Assembly (NCBI GenBank): GCA_030620915.1
Contig: JAUXIR010000113.1
Span: forward strand, 1-5,921
Source: Geopsychrobacter sp.
Lineage (GTDB): Bacteria; Desulfobacterota; Desulfuromonadia; Desulfuromonadales; Geopsychrobacteraceae
Reading direction: 5' to 3'
DNA: 5,921 nucleotides
Shown here: in pieces, positions 1 through 5,921 of the stretch
Layout: each line of letters opens with the position of its first letter
Position numbering within the stretch: the first letter of the stretch is position 1
Notes under the pieces: generated by a model
Database searches by the model: none
What the model saw: the letters and a program-made list of their open reading frames with translations, nothing else
Told to the model about the DNA's origin: nothing
Translations under genes and position numbers: made by a program

Positions 1-211
1 GGGTCTCGCCCAGGGGGCCATGCAGCTTAATCTGTCGCTCCTGAGAAAGGGGGGCGCTAAAGGCAATCCTCTCCCCCTCGTAGATCACCAGATAACGACC
101 GGCAGGGCGACCCAGCGACAGCCAGAGGCTGGCAATCGCCGCCAGTATGAGCAGTACAATCAGCCAACAATCGGTCCTGGTCAGCCGTGCCCAGAGCGAA
201 CCTAACGCCAT
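1..211 (-). CDS. NusG domain II-containing membrane protein, N-terminal part (cut by window edge)
   Basis: This open frame has an ATG at 211 and runs without a stop to base 1, giving 70 residues. Residues 16-33 form one hydrophobic segment (WLIVLLILAAIASLWLSL) preceded by Arg-rich residues, which suggests an N-in membrane anchor. The segment after it reads RYLVIYEGERIAF, then ERQIKLHGPLGET. This pattern (a YxVIY strand, a short charged turn, then a GPLG motif) matches the small NusG domain II proteins often found next to apbE in anaerobic bacteria. It is not the transcription factor NusG itself, because the NGN domain is absent. The start overlaps the end of apbE by 10 bases, and an AAGGA sits 9 bases upstream at 221-225, so the two are probably translationally coupled. 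The biochemical role is not established. Family assignment rests on remembered sequence pattern and on the neighbour; the C-terminal part is not visible. Confidence 0.72.
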   Translation of the reverse strand, partial: MALGSLWARLTRTDCWLIVLLILAAIASLWLSLGRPAGRYLVIYEGERIAFSAPLSQERQIKLHGPLGET

Positions 212-1197
212 TGAATCTGATCCTTAAGCCCACTGGTCATTTCGATCCGCCCCTCAGCGCTGACGATCAGACCCTCAACCTCATGAGATTTCTCCAGCAG
301 CGCAAGCCCCTTTACCGGACCGAGGACGAAGGCCGCCGTCGCCAGGGCATCGGCCTCGGCGACAGTCGCTGCCACAACGCTGACGCTCTGACAGGCGCGC
401 GCCGGCAGCCCGGTCTGTGGGTCGAAAATATGGTGATAGCGAACCCCCTCCAGCATGAAGAAGCGCTCGTAGTCACCCGAGGTCACAATCGCGCGGTCAC
501 GCAATGCCAAGGTCGCCAGCAGTTCACCCGCCTTGCGTGGATGCTGAATGCCGATCTTCCATGGCCGCTCGCCATGTCCGCCCAACAGGCCGATATCGCC
601 TCCGGCATTGACACTCGCCGATTCAAGCCCGGCAGCCCGCAAAACAGCGAGGGCCCGATCAACGGCATAGCCCTTGGCGATTCCGCCGAGATCAAGCTGT
701 AAATTTGTATCCCGTCGCTCGACCCGCGTGCCCGTGATTGAAACGGCATCTTCGCTAGAAATGGGCAGAACCTGTTTGATTTCTGACAGCTCGGGCACCC
801 TGGGCGTGACGGCCTCGAAGTCCCAGAGCCTTATCAGGCCACCCAAGCCCATATGAAAGGCACCCTCTGACAGCCGGGTAATCCTTTGCCCCAATTGCAG
901 GACAAAAAGCACCTCTGGTTCGACTTCGATCGCGGCGGTGGCGCGATTGATTGCCGATATCTGACTGGTCTCGATCTGGGTCGAAAAACGGCCCTCTTCG
1001 CTGCGCATGGCACTAAATGCGTCAGATATCGCCTCTTCTATATCTTTTTCGCCAGACCCAACCGCTTTGATCTCAACCAGGGTGCCCATAATCAAGGCGG
1101 TCCGTGCAACTTCGGCTGTAACCTTGGGCCGCAGAGACCAGGAGAGCAGCAGAATCAACAGTAGCGCCGCAATCAGCGCCAGTGGTCGCTTCAGCAC
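202..1197 (-). CDS. apbE: FAD:protein FMN transferase, ApbE family
   Basis: ApbE enzymes use Mg2+ to split FAD and attach FMN to a Thr/Ser of target flavoproteins such as RnfG/NqrC-type subunits, on the outer face of the cytoplasmic membrane. The 331-residue product has the family landmarks: MGT at 37-39, [13 protein letters not shown] at 168-180, NAGGD at 197-201, TSGDYERFF at 239-247, HHIFDPQTG at 255-263, and the metal-binding pair D283/T287 in ADALATA. Length is normal for the family. Residues 6-22 form a hydrophobic segment with no cysteine, so it looks like an uncleaved anchor or signal peptide rather than the lipoprotein signal of many ApbE proteins. The usual FDxTVGPL-like stretch reads FHMGLGGL at 114-121, a local divergence. 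The start is GTG, overlapping the rimO stop by 7 bases, with GGGGAG at 1203-1208 five bases upstream. The NusG-II gene follows immediately. Which protein it flavinylates cannot be told here. Confidence 0.95.
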   Translation of the reverse strand: MLKRPLALIAALLLILLLSWSLRPKVTAEVARTALIMGTLVEIKAVGSGEKDIEEAISDAFSAMRSEEGRFSTQIETSQISAINRATAAIEVEPEVLFVLQLGQRITRLSEGAFHMGLGGLIRLWDFEAVTPRVPELSEIKQVLPISSEDAVSITGTRVERRDTNLQLDLGGIAKGYAVDRALAVLRAAGLESASVNAGGDIGLLGGHGERPWKIGIQHPRKAGELLATLALRDRAIVTSGDYERFFMLEGVRYHHIFDPQTGLPARACQSVSVVAATVAEADALATAAFVLGPVKGLALLEKSHEVEGLIVSAEGRIEMTSGLKDQIQWR

Positions 1198-2540
1198 GCG
1201 GTCTCCCCATCAATTTCACCGATCAGATCATATTCCGATGAATCGGTAATCCGCAGATCGACAATCTGTCCCACCTCGGCCTGCCCGGCGGTAATCAAAC
1301 AACAGCCATCGACATCCGGCGCCTGTCCGGCACTGCGTCCTTTGAGTAACAGATCGGTCTCTTCGCTGAAGCCTTCAACCAGGACCCTTTCAACCCGGCC
1401 GATCCGCCTGCGATTATGTTCGAAGGAGACACGCGCCTGCGCCTTCATCAAGCGGTTCAGGCGACTCTTTTTGGTCCGCGCCGGGATTTGCCCTTCAAGC
1501 CGAGCGGCACTGGTGCCTTCTTCACGCGAATAGCTAAAGACGCCGACCCGTTCAAAATGCCCTTCTTCGACAAAATGGAGGAGCTGCTCAAACTGAGCGG
1601 GGGTTTCACCCGGAAAACCGACGATAAACGAGGTGCGTAGGGTTAAATCGGGAATCTTCCGGCGCAAGCGTTCCAGTAACAGATGCACGCCGGCCGTATC
1701 GAGACGACGGTTCATCTGCCCCAGAATCTGATCATCGATATGCTGCAGCGGGATATCCAGATAGTTGCAAATCTTGTCTTCACTGGCGATCAGATCGATC
1801 AACTCATCTTTTATGCCGTCCGGATAGGCATACAAGAGGCGAATCCAGTCTATTTTTTCGATTTTAACCAGTTCGCGCAACAGGGGTTCAATCGCGGCAC
1901 CATCCTCACGATCGGCACCATAGGCGGTGATATCCTGTGCGATCAGGTTGATCTCACGCACGCCTTTTTCGGCCAGAGCCCGCGCTTCGGTAACCACCGA
2001 ATCGACACTTCTTGAGCGTAAAACGCCGCGCAATTGGGGAATTATGCAATATGAACAGTGATTGGAGCAGCCATCGGCTATCTTGATATAGCTGGTATAA
2101 AAGGGCGTTGAATTGAGCCGCGGGGTGCTGTGGTCATACAGGTAGTCGGGGGCACTGATCTCGGTTGTGGTCTCATCGAGTCCGAGTTGACGCTCGATCA
2201 GCTCGACAATCCGCGGCGCATCACTGGTCCCCATGACGAGATCAACCTCTGGCAGTTGCTCCGCCAATTCGTTCCGATAGCGTTGGGGCAAACAACCACT
2301 GACGATCAACATGCGACAACGACCGCTTTGCTTATGGTCCGCCACTTCCAGGATGGTCTCGATCGACTCTTCCTTGGCATCTTGAATAAAAGAGCAGGTA
2401 TTGACGACGATGATATCGGCGAGTGCGTCTTCGGCAATAATCTCAAAACGATCCGGTGGCAGATGCCCGAGCATGACCTCGGCATCCACCAGATTCTTTG
2501 GACAGCCCAGGCTGACCAGACTGATCTTCATTTTTTTCAC
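1191..2540 (-). CDS. rimO: ribosomal protein S12 (Asp) methylthiotransferase
   Basis: RimO is a radical-SAM enzyme with two iron-sulfur clusters that adds a methylthio group to a conserved Asp of ribosomal protein S12. With the chosen start (449 residues) the order is as follows. The N-terminal MTTase domain opens with [12 protein letters not shown] and has cluster cysteines C13, C49 (NTCSF) and C83 (SGCLPQRY). The radical-SAM motif CSNHCSYC has C158, C162 and C165. The central barrel includes [15 protein letters not shown] and [13 protein letters not shown]-terminal TRAM domain contains [19 protein letters not shown] and the QAPDVDG region favour RimO over the tRNA enzyme MiaB. The start is uncertain: GTG at 2540 has GGGAAA four bases upstream; ATG at 2531 gives the family-typical MKISLVSLG start but has no binding site; the longest frame begins with GTG at 2564, also without one. 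It lies 35 bases after yajQ and overlaps apbE by 7 bases. Confidence 0.96.
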   Translation of the reverse strand: MKKMKISLVSLGCPKNLVDAEVMLGHLPPDRFEIIAEDALADIIVVNTCSFIQDAKEESIETILEVADHKQSGRCRMLIVSGCLPQRYRNELAEQLPEVDLVMGTSDAPRIVELIERQLGLDETTTEISAPDYLYDHSTPRLNSTPFYTSYIKIADGCSNHCSYCIIPQLRGVLRSRSVDSVVTEARALAEKGVREINLIAQDITAYGADREDGAAIEPLLRELVKIEKIDWIRLLYAYPDGIKDELIDLIASEDKICNYLDIPLQHIDDQILGQMNRRLDTAGVHLLLERLRRKIPDLTLRTSFIVGFPGETPAQFEQLLHFVEEGHFERVGVFSYSREEGTSAARLEGQIPARTKKSRLNRLMKAQARVSFEHNRRRIGRVERVLVEGFSEETDLLLKGRSAGQAPDVDGCCLITAGQAEVGQIVDLRITDSSEYDLIGEIDGETAC

Positions 2541-2575
2541 AGTGTTTCCCGTATTTCCGTGCACCGCGCGCCCAA

Positions 2576-3061
2576 TCAGGAACGCATATTTTCAAACTGG
2601 AGCTCAATATCAAGGTCTTTCTCTTTTAAGAGCTGCATCACCTGCTGCAGGTCGTCTCTCTTCTTGCCGGTCACCCGGACCTGATCTTCCATGATCTGGG
2701 CCTGAACCTTGAGCTTGCTCTCCTTGATCAGCTTAACGATCTCCTTGCCCTTCTCCTTGCTGATCCCCTGCACGATGCTCGCCTTCTGCCGAATCGCTCC
2801 CGCGGAGGCGTTCTCTTCGCTACCGTAATTGAAACACTTGCCCGAAAGCTTACGCCGCATCAGTTTTTCGATCAGGATATCCTTGATCGCCTTGAGTTTA
2901 TACTCATCGGCGGCGAGAATTCTAAGCCCGTCAGCAACCAGCTCAACCTCGTTGGTTGTCCCCTTGAAATCGTAGCGGGTCCCGATCTCCTTGACCGCCT
3001 GATTGACTGCATTATCGACTTCCTGCATATCGACCTTCGAAACCACATCAAAACTTGGCAT
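2576..3061 (-). CDS. yajQ: YajQ family nucleotide-binding protein
   Basis: YajQ proteins are small cytoplasmic proteins with two ferredoxin-like folds. Members bind nucleotides; a Xanthomonas homologue is reported to act as a cyclic di-GMP effector, and the E. coli protein was reported to bind nucleotides/tRNA. The 161-residue product is full length and matches the family along its whole extent: [11 protein letters not shown] at the N-terminus, RYDFKG at 29-34, SGKCFNYG at 73-80, the central Lys-rich helix [19 protein letters not shown] (102-120), [13 protein letters not shown] at 127-139, and the ending ELQFENMR. The ATG start is supported by AAGGAG at 3070-3075, eight bases upstream. It is the first gene after a long hairpin and a gap from lolA, so it probably heads the yajQ-rimO-apbE-NusG-II transcript. 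Its specific ligand in this organism cannot be read from sequence. Confidence 0.96.
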   Translation of the reverse strand: MPSFDVVSKVDMQEVDNAVNQAVKEIGTRYDFKGTTNEVELVADGLRILAADEYKLKAIKDILIEKLMRRKLSGKCFNYGSEENASAGAIRQKASIVQGISKEKGKEIVKLIKESKLKVQAQIMEDQVRVTGKKRDDLQQVMQLLKEKDLDIELQFENMRS

Positions 3062-3069
3062 CTCAATAA

Positions 3070-3075
3070 CTCCTT
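3070..3075 (-). promoter_or_regulatory. yajQ ribosome binding site
   Basis: On the minus strand this reads AAGGAG, eight bases before the yajQ ATG. It confirms the ATG at 3061 as the start. No convincing -35/-10 pair was found between it and the upstream hairpin. Confidence 0.85.
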
Positions 3076-3151
3076 AATTCAATCCGAGAACTACTCTGTC
3101 CGGTTTCATGATTTGCGGGCCACGAATCGCCCAGAATCAATGACTTATACC

Positions 3152-3190
3152 ACAGGACCGCCCCGGATAAAAGATCCGGGGCGGTCCTGT
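3152..3190 (-). terminator. perfect 17-bp inverted repeat, probable terminator-like hairpin after lolA
   Basis: The arms 3152-3168 (ACAGGACCGCCCCGGAT) and 3174-3190 are exact reverse complements separated by 5 bases (AAAAG on the plus strand). The GC-rich stem would be very stable. It sits about 135 bases after the lolA stop and about 90 bases before yajQ, where a terminator between two co-oriented units is expected. Neither flank carries a run of Ts: the minus strand continues GGTATAAGTC. So it is not a textbook intrinsic terminator. It may instead protect the 3' end of lolA mRNA, pause RNA polymerase, or be a copy of a dispersed palindromic element. Confidence 0.6.
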
Positions 3191-3214
3191 TAATACCCTT
3201 AACCCTGAATATGA

Positions 3215-3242
3215 AAGGCGTTAGGCGTAAAGAGTGAGGAGA
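3215..3242. repeat. degenerate tandem heptamer tract
   Basis: On the plus strand four consecutive 7-mers can be laid out: AAGGCGT, TAGGCGT, AAAGAGT, GAGGAGA. The first two share AGGCGT; the others drift but keep the purine-rich pattern. On the minus strand this is a run of ACGCCTN-like units. From memory, similar ACGCCTC heptamer arrays occur in Geobacter-type intergenic DNA, and this may be a decayed copy. The tract is short and function is unknown; chance cannot be excluded. Confidence 0.35.
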
Positions 3243-3324
3243 AAGAATAAAACTGCATAAACTACGTCGGGATCTGCGCCTTCCCCCTCGGCTGCTGATA
3301 TCTAGCAATCTTGCCGCGCCAGCC

Positions 3325-4101
3325 TCAGAAGCCCATCTCGGAGCCAGTGGGCCGAACCACCTCGACTCCAGCCGGGCGGATAAACTCGAAAAATTGGGCT
3401 GAAAGTCCCCGATTGAAAGCGACATTCGAAAATTCGATCGTCGTGCTGTTGTCCGCCGGATCAACCACGGTGGTTGCCAGAATCGGAAAGTGGTTTCCGA
3501 CCTGATCATTCTCGACAAAATCAATAACCGCCCGCCGGTCGACCACAATCTGCAGTGACCGAATCAGGCTGGAGACACGCCGAGGCTTCAATTCAAGCAC
3601 AAAATTGCCATCCTGATCATGATCAGGCAGCGCCCAACGAACCGAGAAATCACGCGAAAGATTCCCCAGACCGGTTAGAAATGTCATTGGATTATCGGAA
3701 CGCTGCTGGGTCACCTGCCGGATATCGCTGATTATGACCTGGCGGTTTTCAGGCAAGTAGACCCACATGGTCTGCGAATTTGAGACGACTTCCTGCCGGG
3801 TCGGCTCTTGATATTCCCAGCGGAACATCGCCAGCGGGACACTGCTCTCCCCCCGATAATCAAAGCGAAAACTGACGTAGCCGCGCCCACGTTGAGTACG
3901 TTCAATCGCGGCGATCTGCGATTGTTGAAAGAAATCGCCCTGAAAATCAAAGATGCCGGACTTGTTCGTACCCCGTGCCTTAACCACATCGGCCTTAAAC
4001 GGGTTCTGTAAGGCATCGGCGACATCGTTCAAACTGATATTTGCCGCACCACAAAGCCCCGGCAGCAATAACAACAACAACAGCAAAAAATATTTCTTCA
4101 T
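3325..4101 (-). CDS. lolA: outer-membrane lipoprotein carrier protein LolA
   Basis: LolA is the periplasmic chaperone that takes lipoproteins from the LolCDE transporter in the inner membrane to the outer membrane. The 258-residue product starts MKKYF followed by eight leucines, then PGLCGAANIS, a clear signal peptide probably cut near residue 19 or 20. The lone Cys17 is preceded by Leu, so it is not a lipobox. Family marks are FQGDFFQQSQI (53-63), a RFDYRG strand (79-84), PLAMFRWEYQEP (89-100), MWVYLPENRQVIISD (112-126), the LTGLGNLSRDFSV segment (142-154) and the C-terminal strand AQFFEFIRPAGVEVV (235-249). It is longer than E. coli LolA. The ATG at 4101 is chosen because AAGGAGG (4107-4113) sits five bases upstream. 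The longer frame from GTG at 4116 would put this binding site inside the coding region. It follows the CheC-like gene by 111 bases and is followed by a long hairpin. Confidence 0.92.
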   Translation of the reverse strand: MKKYFLLLLLLLLPGLCGAANISLNDVADALQNPFKADVVKARGTNKSGIFDFQGDFFQQSQIAAIERTQRGRGYVSFRFDYRGESSVPLAMFRWEYQEPTRQEVVSNSQTMWVYLPENRQVIISDIRQVTQQRSDNPMTFLTGLGNLSRDFSVRWALPDHDQDGNFVLELKPRRVSSLIRSLQIVVDRRAVIDFVENDQVGNHFPILATTVVDPADNSTTIEFSNVAFNRGLSAQFFEFIRPAGVEVVRPTGSEMGF

Positions 4102-4212
4102 TTCATCCTCCTTCACGGCTGATTTTTTTTGAACACAAGGTTTTCGAGTCTAACGAAGTTTCTTATCTACTGTTCCGACCTGCAAAAATCTTTCCCGCAG
4201 TGGCCAGAGCAG
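4102..4212. other. intergenic gap between the CheC-like gene and lolA
   Basis: This 111-base stretch is AT-richer than its surroundings and contains an 8-base A run on the minus strand just before the lolA binding site. No hairpin followed by a T run and no convincing sigma-70 -35/-10 pair with 16-18 base spacing was found. Whether lolA has its own promoter or is read through from cheA is undecided. Confidence 0.4.
4107..4113 (-). promoter_or_regulatory. strong lolA ribosome binding site that decides the start
   Basis: The minus strand reads AAGGAGG followed by ATGAA and then the ATG at 4101. A seven-base match to the anti-Shine-Dalgarno sequence at ideal distance makes 4101 the start and rules against the upstream GTG at 4116. 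Confidence 0.9.
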
Positions 4213-4731
4213 CTACTCAGCCAACAGGATATCAAGGGCTGAACGCTCTAAACCGACCAGGACCTCTGCCCGCTCCCGACTTTTACTCCAACTGAATTCG
4301 GCAGAGAAAAAGGCCGCAAAGTCAGGGATATCAAGCGGGGCTAGGCTCAGTTCGGGTGGTGTGGGCAGGGTTCGTAAGCCTCGATACTGATCGAAATAAC
4401 CAACAAAGACCGAAGCCAGCACATTCCCCAGCTCCATCAATACCGAGCGTGCCGCTTCATCAAGCAGGGACAGATCCTGCCCCGCCATCAGTGTTTTAAC
4501 GACTTCAAGCGCCATTTTCTCCGGCAGATCGATATAAATCCCACCCTCCAGGGCGCCAGACAGGCCGAGGCGCACATCTACACCGGGAGTTCGTAAAGAC
4601 GCCGGAGCAATCCCGATATTGATTTCGCCACCCAGCATCATCTTAAGCGAGGCGGCAGCACGATCAAGCGCTGCCTGTATCGACTTATTCAGACGGAGTT
4701 GCTGCTGCGGATTGAGCTTTTCAGGCGCCAA
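4213..4731 (-). CDS. CheC/CheX-type chemotaxis phosphatase-like protein
   Basis: The CheC/CheX/FliY family dephosphorylates CheY-P. The 172-residue product carries the family active-site signature (D/S)-x3-E-x2-N-x22-P as S96, E100, N103 and P126, within RSVLMELGNVLASV. Only one such centre is visible. CheC usually has two, so by centre number it resembles CheX, though CheX uses its centre as a dimer and this could also be a divergent CheC. The flanking segments fit the fold: GGIYIDLPEKMALEVVKTLM (63-82) before the motif and a C-terminal strand AEVLVGLERSALDILL. There is no signal peptide or membrane segment, so it should be cytosolic. The start is TTG at 4731, supported by AAGGA at 4739-4743 seven bases upstream; the frame is open back to the cheA stop but offers no better start. 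It lies 21 bases after cheA, so the two are almost certainly co-transcribed. Family membership is fairly sure; phosphatase activity is inferred. Confidence 0.82.
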   Translation of the reverse strand: MAPEKLNPQQQLRLNKSIQAALDRAAASLKMMLGGEINIGIAPASLRTPGVDVRLGLSGALEGGIYIDLPEKMALEVVKTLMAGQDLSLLDEAARSVLMELGNVLASVFVGYFDQYRGLRTLPTPPELSLAPLDIPDFAAFFSAEFSWSKSRERAEVLVGLERSALDILLAE

Positions 4732-4738
4732 TGTTAAA

Positions 4739-4743
4739 TCCTT
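4739..4743 (-). promoter_or_regulatory. ribosome binding site for the TTG-started CheC-like gene
   Basis: The minus strand reads AAGGA, then seven bases (TTTAACA), then TTG. It lies in the 21-base gap after the cheA stop and is the reason for accepting the rare TTG start at 4731. Confidence 0.75.
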
Positions 4744-4752
4744 GTGCAGTGA

Positions 4753-5921
4753 CTAACGTTTGCGTTCCAGCAATCCTTGAATATCGAGGATGAAAACAAT
4801 CCGACCATCGCCTAGAATAGTACCACCACCCAGGCCGCGTAACCGATCGATCGGGCTCGGCAGCCCCTGCACAAAAACTTCGCTCTGTCCGGCAAAGTTA
4901 TCAACGACCAGGCCAATTTTACGCCCAAGAACTTCGGTAATCACCACGGCCACCCGCTCTACGGCCTTCGGAATCGGCAAAGCCAAAATCTTGCGTAATG
5001 AAATCAGCGGCAGAAGTTCTTCGTTGAAGGAAAAAACCCGTTGCTTGCCACTGGTCTGAATCTGGCTGCGCTCAATCTCGATGGTTTGCAGCACCCGCGT
5101 GATCGGCAGAGCCACCTGCTTGTTATCAACATTGAGCAGTAACACCTTGATGATGGCGACCGATAGTGGCAGCTTGAGGGTAAAGCGGGTGCCGCGAGCG
5201 GGTGCGGCATCGATATGCAGCACACCGCCGAGCTTTTCTACTGCGGCCTTGACCACATCCATCCCGACGCCGCGACCAGAGGTGTCGGTCACTTGACTGG
5301 CCGTCGAAAAACCAGGCAGACAGACCAGCTGCAGAGCATCATAATCACGCATCACTTCAGCCTGTGCCGGACTGATCAGGCCCTTTTCAACCGCGCTTCG
5401 GCGCAACATCGCCGGATCCATCCCGCGTCCGTTGTCTGCAACCTGTAACATAACCTGGTCACGCTGCCGCCAGGCACGAACGGTGATGGTTCCTTGATCC
5501 TCGATCCCATGATCAATCGCATTGCGGATCATGTGGATCAGGGGATCGGCCAACTCTTCCAGGATGGCCCTGTCCAGTTCGATGCCGGTGCCCTCAAGCT
5601 CAAAACGGATATCCTTGTTCGACTTGCGCGCCAGATCGCGCACCAGTCGGGGAAGCCTTCCGGTCACACTGTCGATCGGCATCATGCGGACCTGAAGAAC
5701 CTGATGGTGGAGATCCTTGACCAGTCGGCCCAGCCTTCCCAGGCCATCTTTTAATGAATCCCAATTTTCATCACCGGCGGCGCTCTGCAGCATGTAGCGA
5801 TTTGTGATCAGCTCCCCGGTGAGACTGATAAAGCGATCGAGCAGATCAGTACCGACCCGAACCGTTGCACCGCCTGCAACCGTCGCAGCGGCAACCTTCT
5901 CCTGCGGGACACCAACCTCGA
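4753..5921 (-). CDS. cheA: chemotaxis histidine kinase CheA, C-terminal part (start beyond window edge)
   Basis: CheA autophosphorylates on a P1-domain histidine in response to receptors and passes the phosphate to CheY and CheB. The frame is open from the right edge to a TAG at 4753, showing 388 codons; it does not begin at the ATG at 5793, since coding clearly continues upstream (VRVGTDLLDRFISLTGELITNR is the standard opening of P3). Visible in order are: P3 dimerisation helices up to about residue 95, including QVLQVRMMPI; the P4 ATPase domain with N-box HMIRNAIDHG (129-138), G1 box DNGRGMD (162-168), the PGFSTASQVTD stretch and G2 box GRGVGMD (215-221); and a P5 CheW-like domain (about 258-388) starting with VLLLNVDNKQVALPITRV. 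Catalytic boxes look intact, so this is an active-type kinase. The P1 and P2 domains lie outside the window. The gene is followed 21 bases later by the CheC-like phosphatase gene. Confidence 0.96.
   Translation of the reverse strand, partial: EVGVPQEKVAAATVAGGATVRVGTDLLDRFISLTGELITNRYMLQSAAGDENWDSLKDGLGRLGRLVKDLHHQVLQVRMMPIDSVTGRLPRLVRDLARKSNKDIRFELEGTGIELDRAILEELADPLIHMIRNAIDHGIEDQGTITVRAWRQRDQVMLQVADNGRGMDPAMLRRSAVEKGLISPAQAEVMRDYDALQLVCLPGFSTASQVTDTSGRGVGMDVVKAAVEKLGGVLHIDAAPARGTRFTLKLPLSVAIIKVLLLNVDNKQVALPITRVLQTIEIERSQIQTSGKQRVFSFNEELLPLISLRKILALPIPKAVERVAVVITEVLGRKIGLVVDNFAGQSEVFVQGLPSPIDRLRGLGGGTILGDGRIVFILDIQGLLERKR

Noticed and set aside
187..702. 171-residue open frame on the plus strand
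   Set aside because: It lies wholly opposite apbE, whose motifs are unmistakable, and its translation shows no recognisable domain.
2130..2684. 184-residue open frame on the plus strand
   Set aside because: It runs antisense across the rimO start and the yajQ end, both strongly supported; no domain or binding site of its own was recognised.
3076..3151. Promoter for yajQ, including a TTGATT box and a sigma-54-like TGGCCC
   Set aside because: No -10 element was found at 16-18 bases from TTGATT, and no GC dinucleotide at the -12 position for sigma-54.
3290..3324. Small GGCTG/CAGCC stem just after the lolA stop
   Set aside because: Only five pairs with a 25-base loop and no T run; expected by chance.
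3063..3548. 161-residue minus-strand frame over the lolA end and the gap
   Set aside because: It overlaps lolA in another frame, is Arg/Ser-rich like a shadow translation, and runs through the long hairpin.
4045..4056. Possible lipobox (LPGLC) in LolA
   Set aside because: The residue before the cysteine is Leu instead of Gly/Ala/Ser, and LolA proteins are soluble periplasmic carriers.
4102..4116. Five-codon N-terminal extension of LolA from GTG 4116
   Set aside because: The extension is made of the Shine-Dalgarno sequence of the ATG at 4101, and the signal peptide starts naturally with MKK.

Overview
The window looks like ordinary chromosome from a Gram-negative, motile (or at least chemosensory) bacterium. 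LolA implies an outer membrane. The pairing of ApbE with a NusG-domain-II protein, and the general gene mix, resemble Desulfuromonadales/Geobacter-type Desulfobacterota. That taxonomic placement is inference from gene content, not a database match. All six genes are on the minus strand, so transcription runs from high to low coordinates. No rRNA, tRNA, mobile element or CRISPR array is visible.

Right part (5921 to 4213): the C-terminal 388 codons of a CheA histidine kinase enter from the window edge. Only 21 bases later comes a small CheC/CheX-type protein with a TTG start and a complete phosphatase signature. Together they suggest a signalling pair: a kinase that phosphorylates CheY and a phosphatase that dephosphorylates it.

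Middle (4101 to 3062): a lolA gene for the periplasmic lipoprotein carrier follows, with a very strong ribosome binding site that moves its start 15 bases inside the longest open frame. A 263-base gap after lolA holds a degenerate heptamer tract and a perfect 17-bp inverted repeat. The repeat probably separates the lolA transcript from the next operon.

Left part (3061 to 1): yajQ, rimO, apbE and the start of a NusG-domain-II membrane protein form a tight run. The rimO/apbE pair overlaps by 7 bases and the apbE/NusG-II pair by 10, which points to translational coupling. YajQ is a nucleotide-binding protein, RimO modifies ribosomal protein S12, and ApbE attaches FMN to exported redox proteins. 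The last gene is cut by the window edge.

I found no convincing new biological system. The more interesting points are the corrected starts, the hidden partial gene at the left edge, the single-centre CheC-like protein beside cheA, the long hairpin without a U-tract, and an apparent excess of GATC sites.
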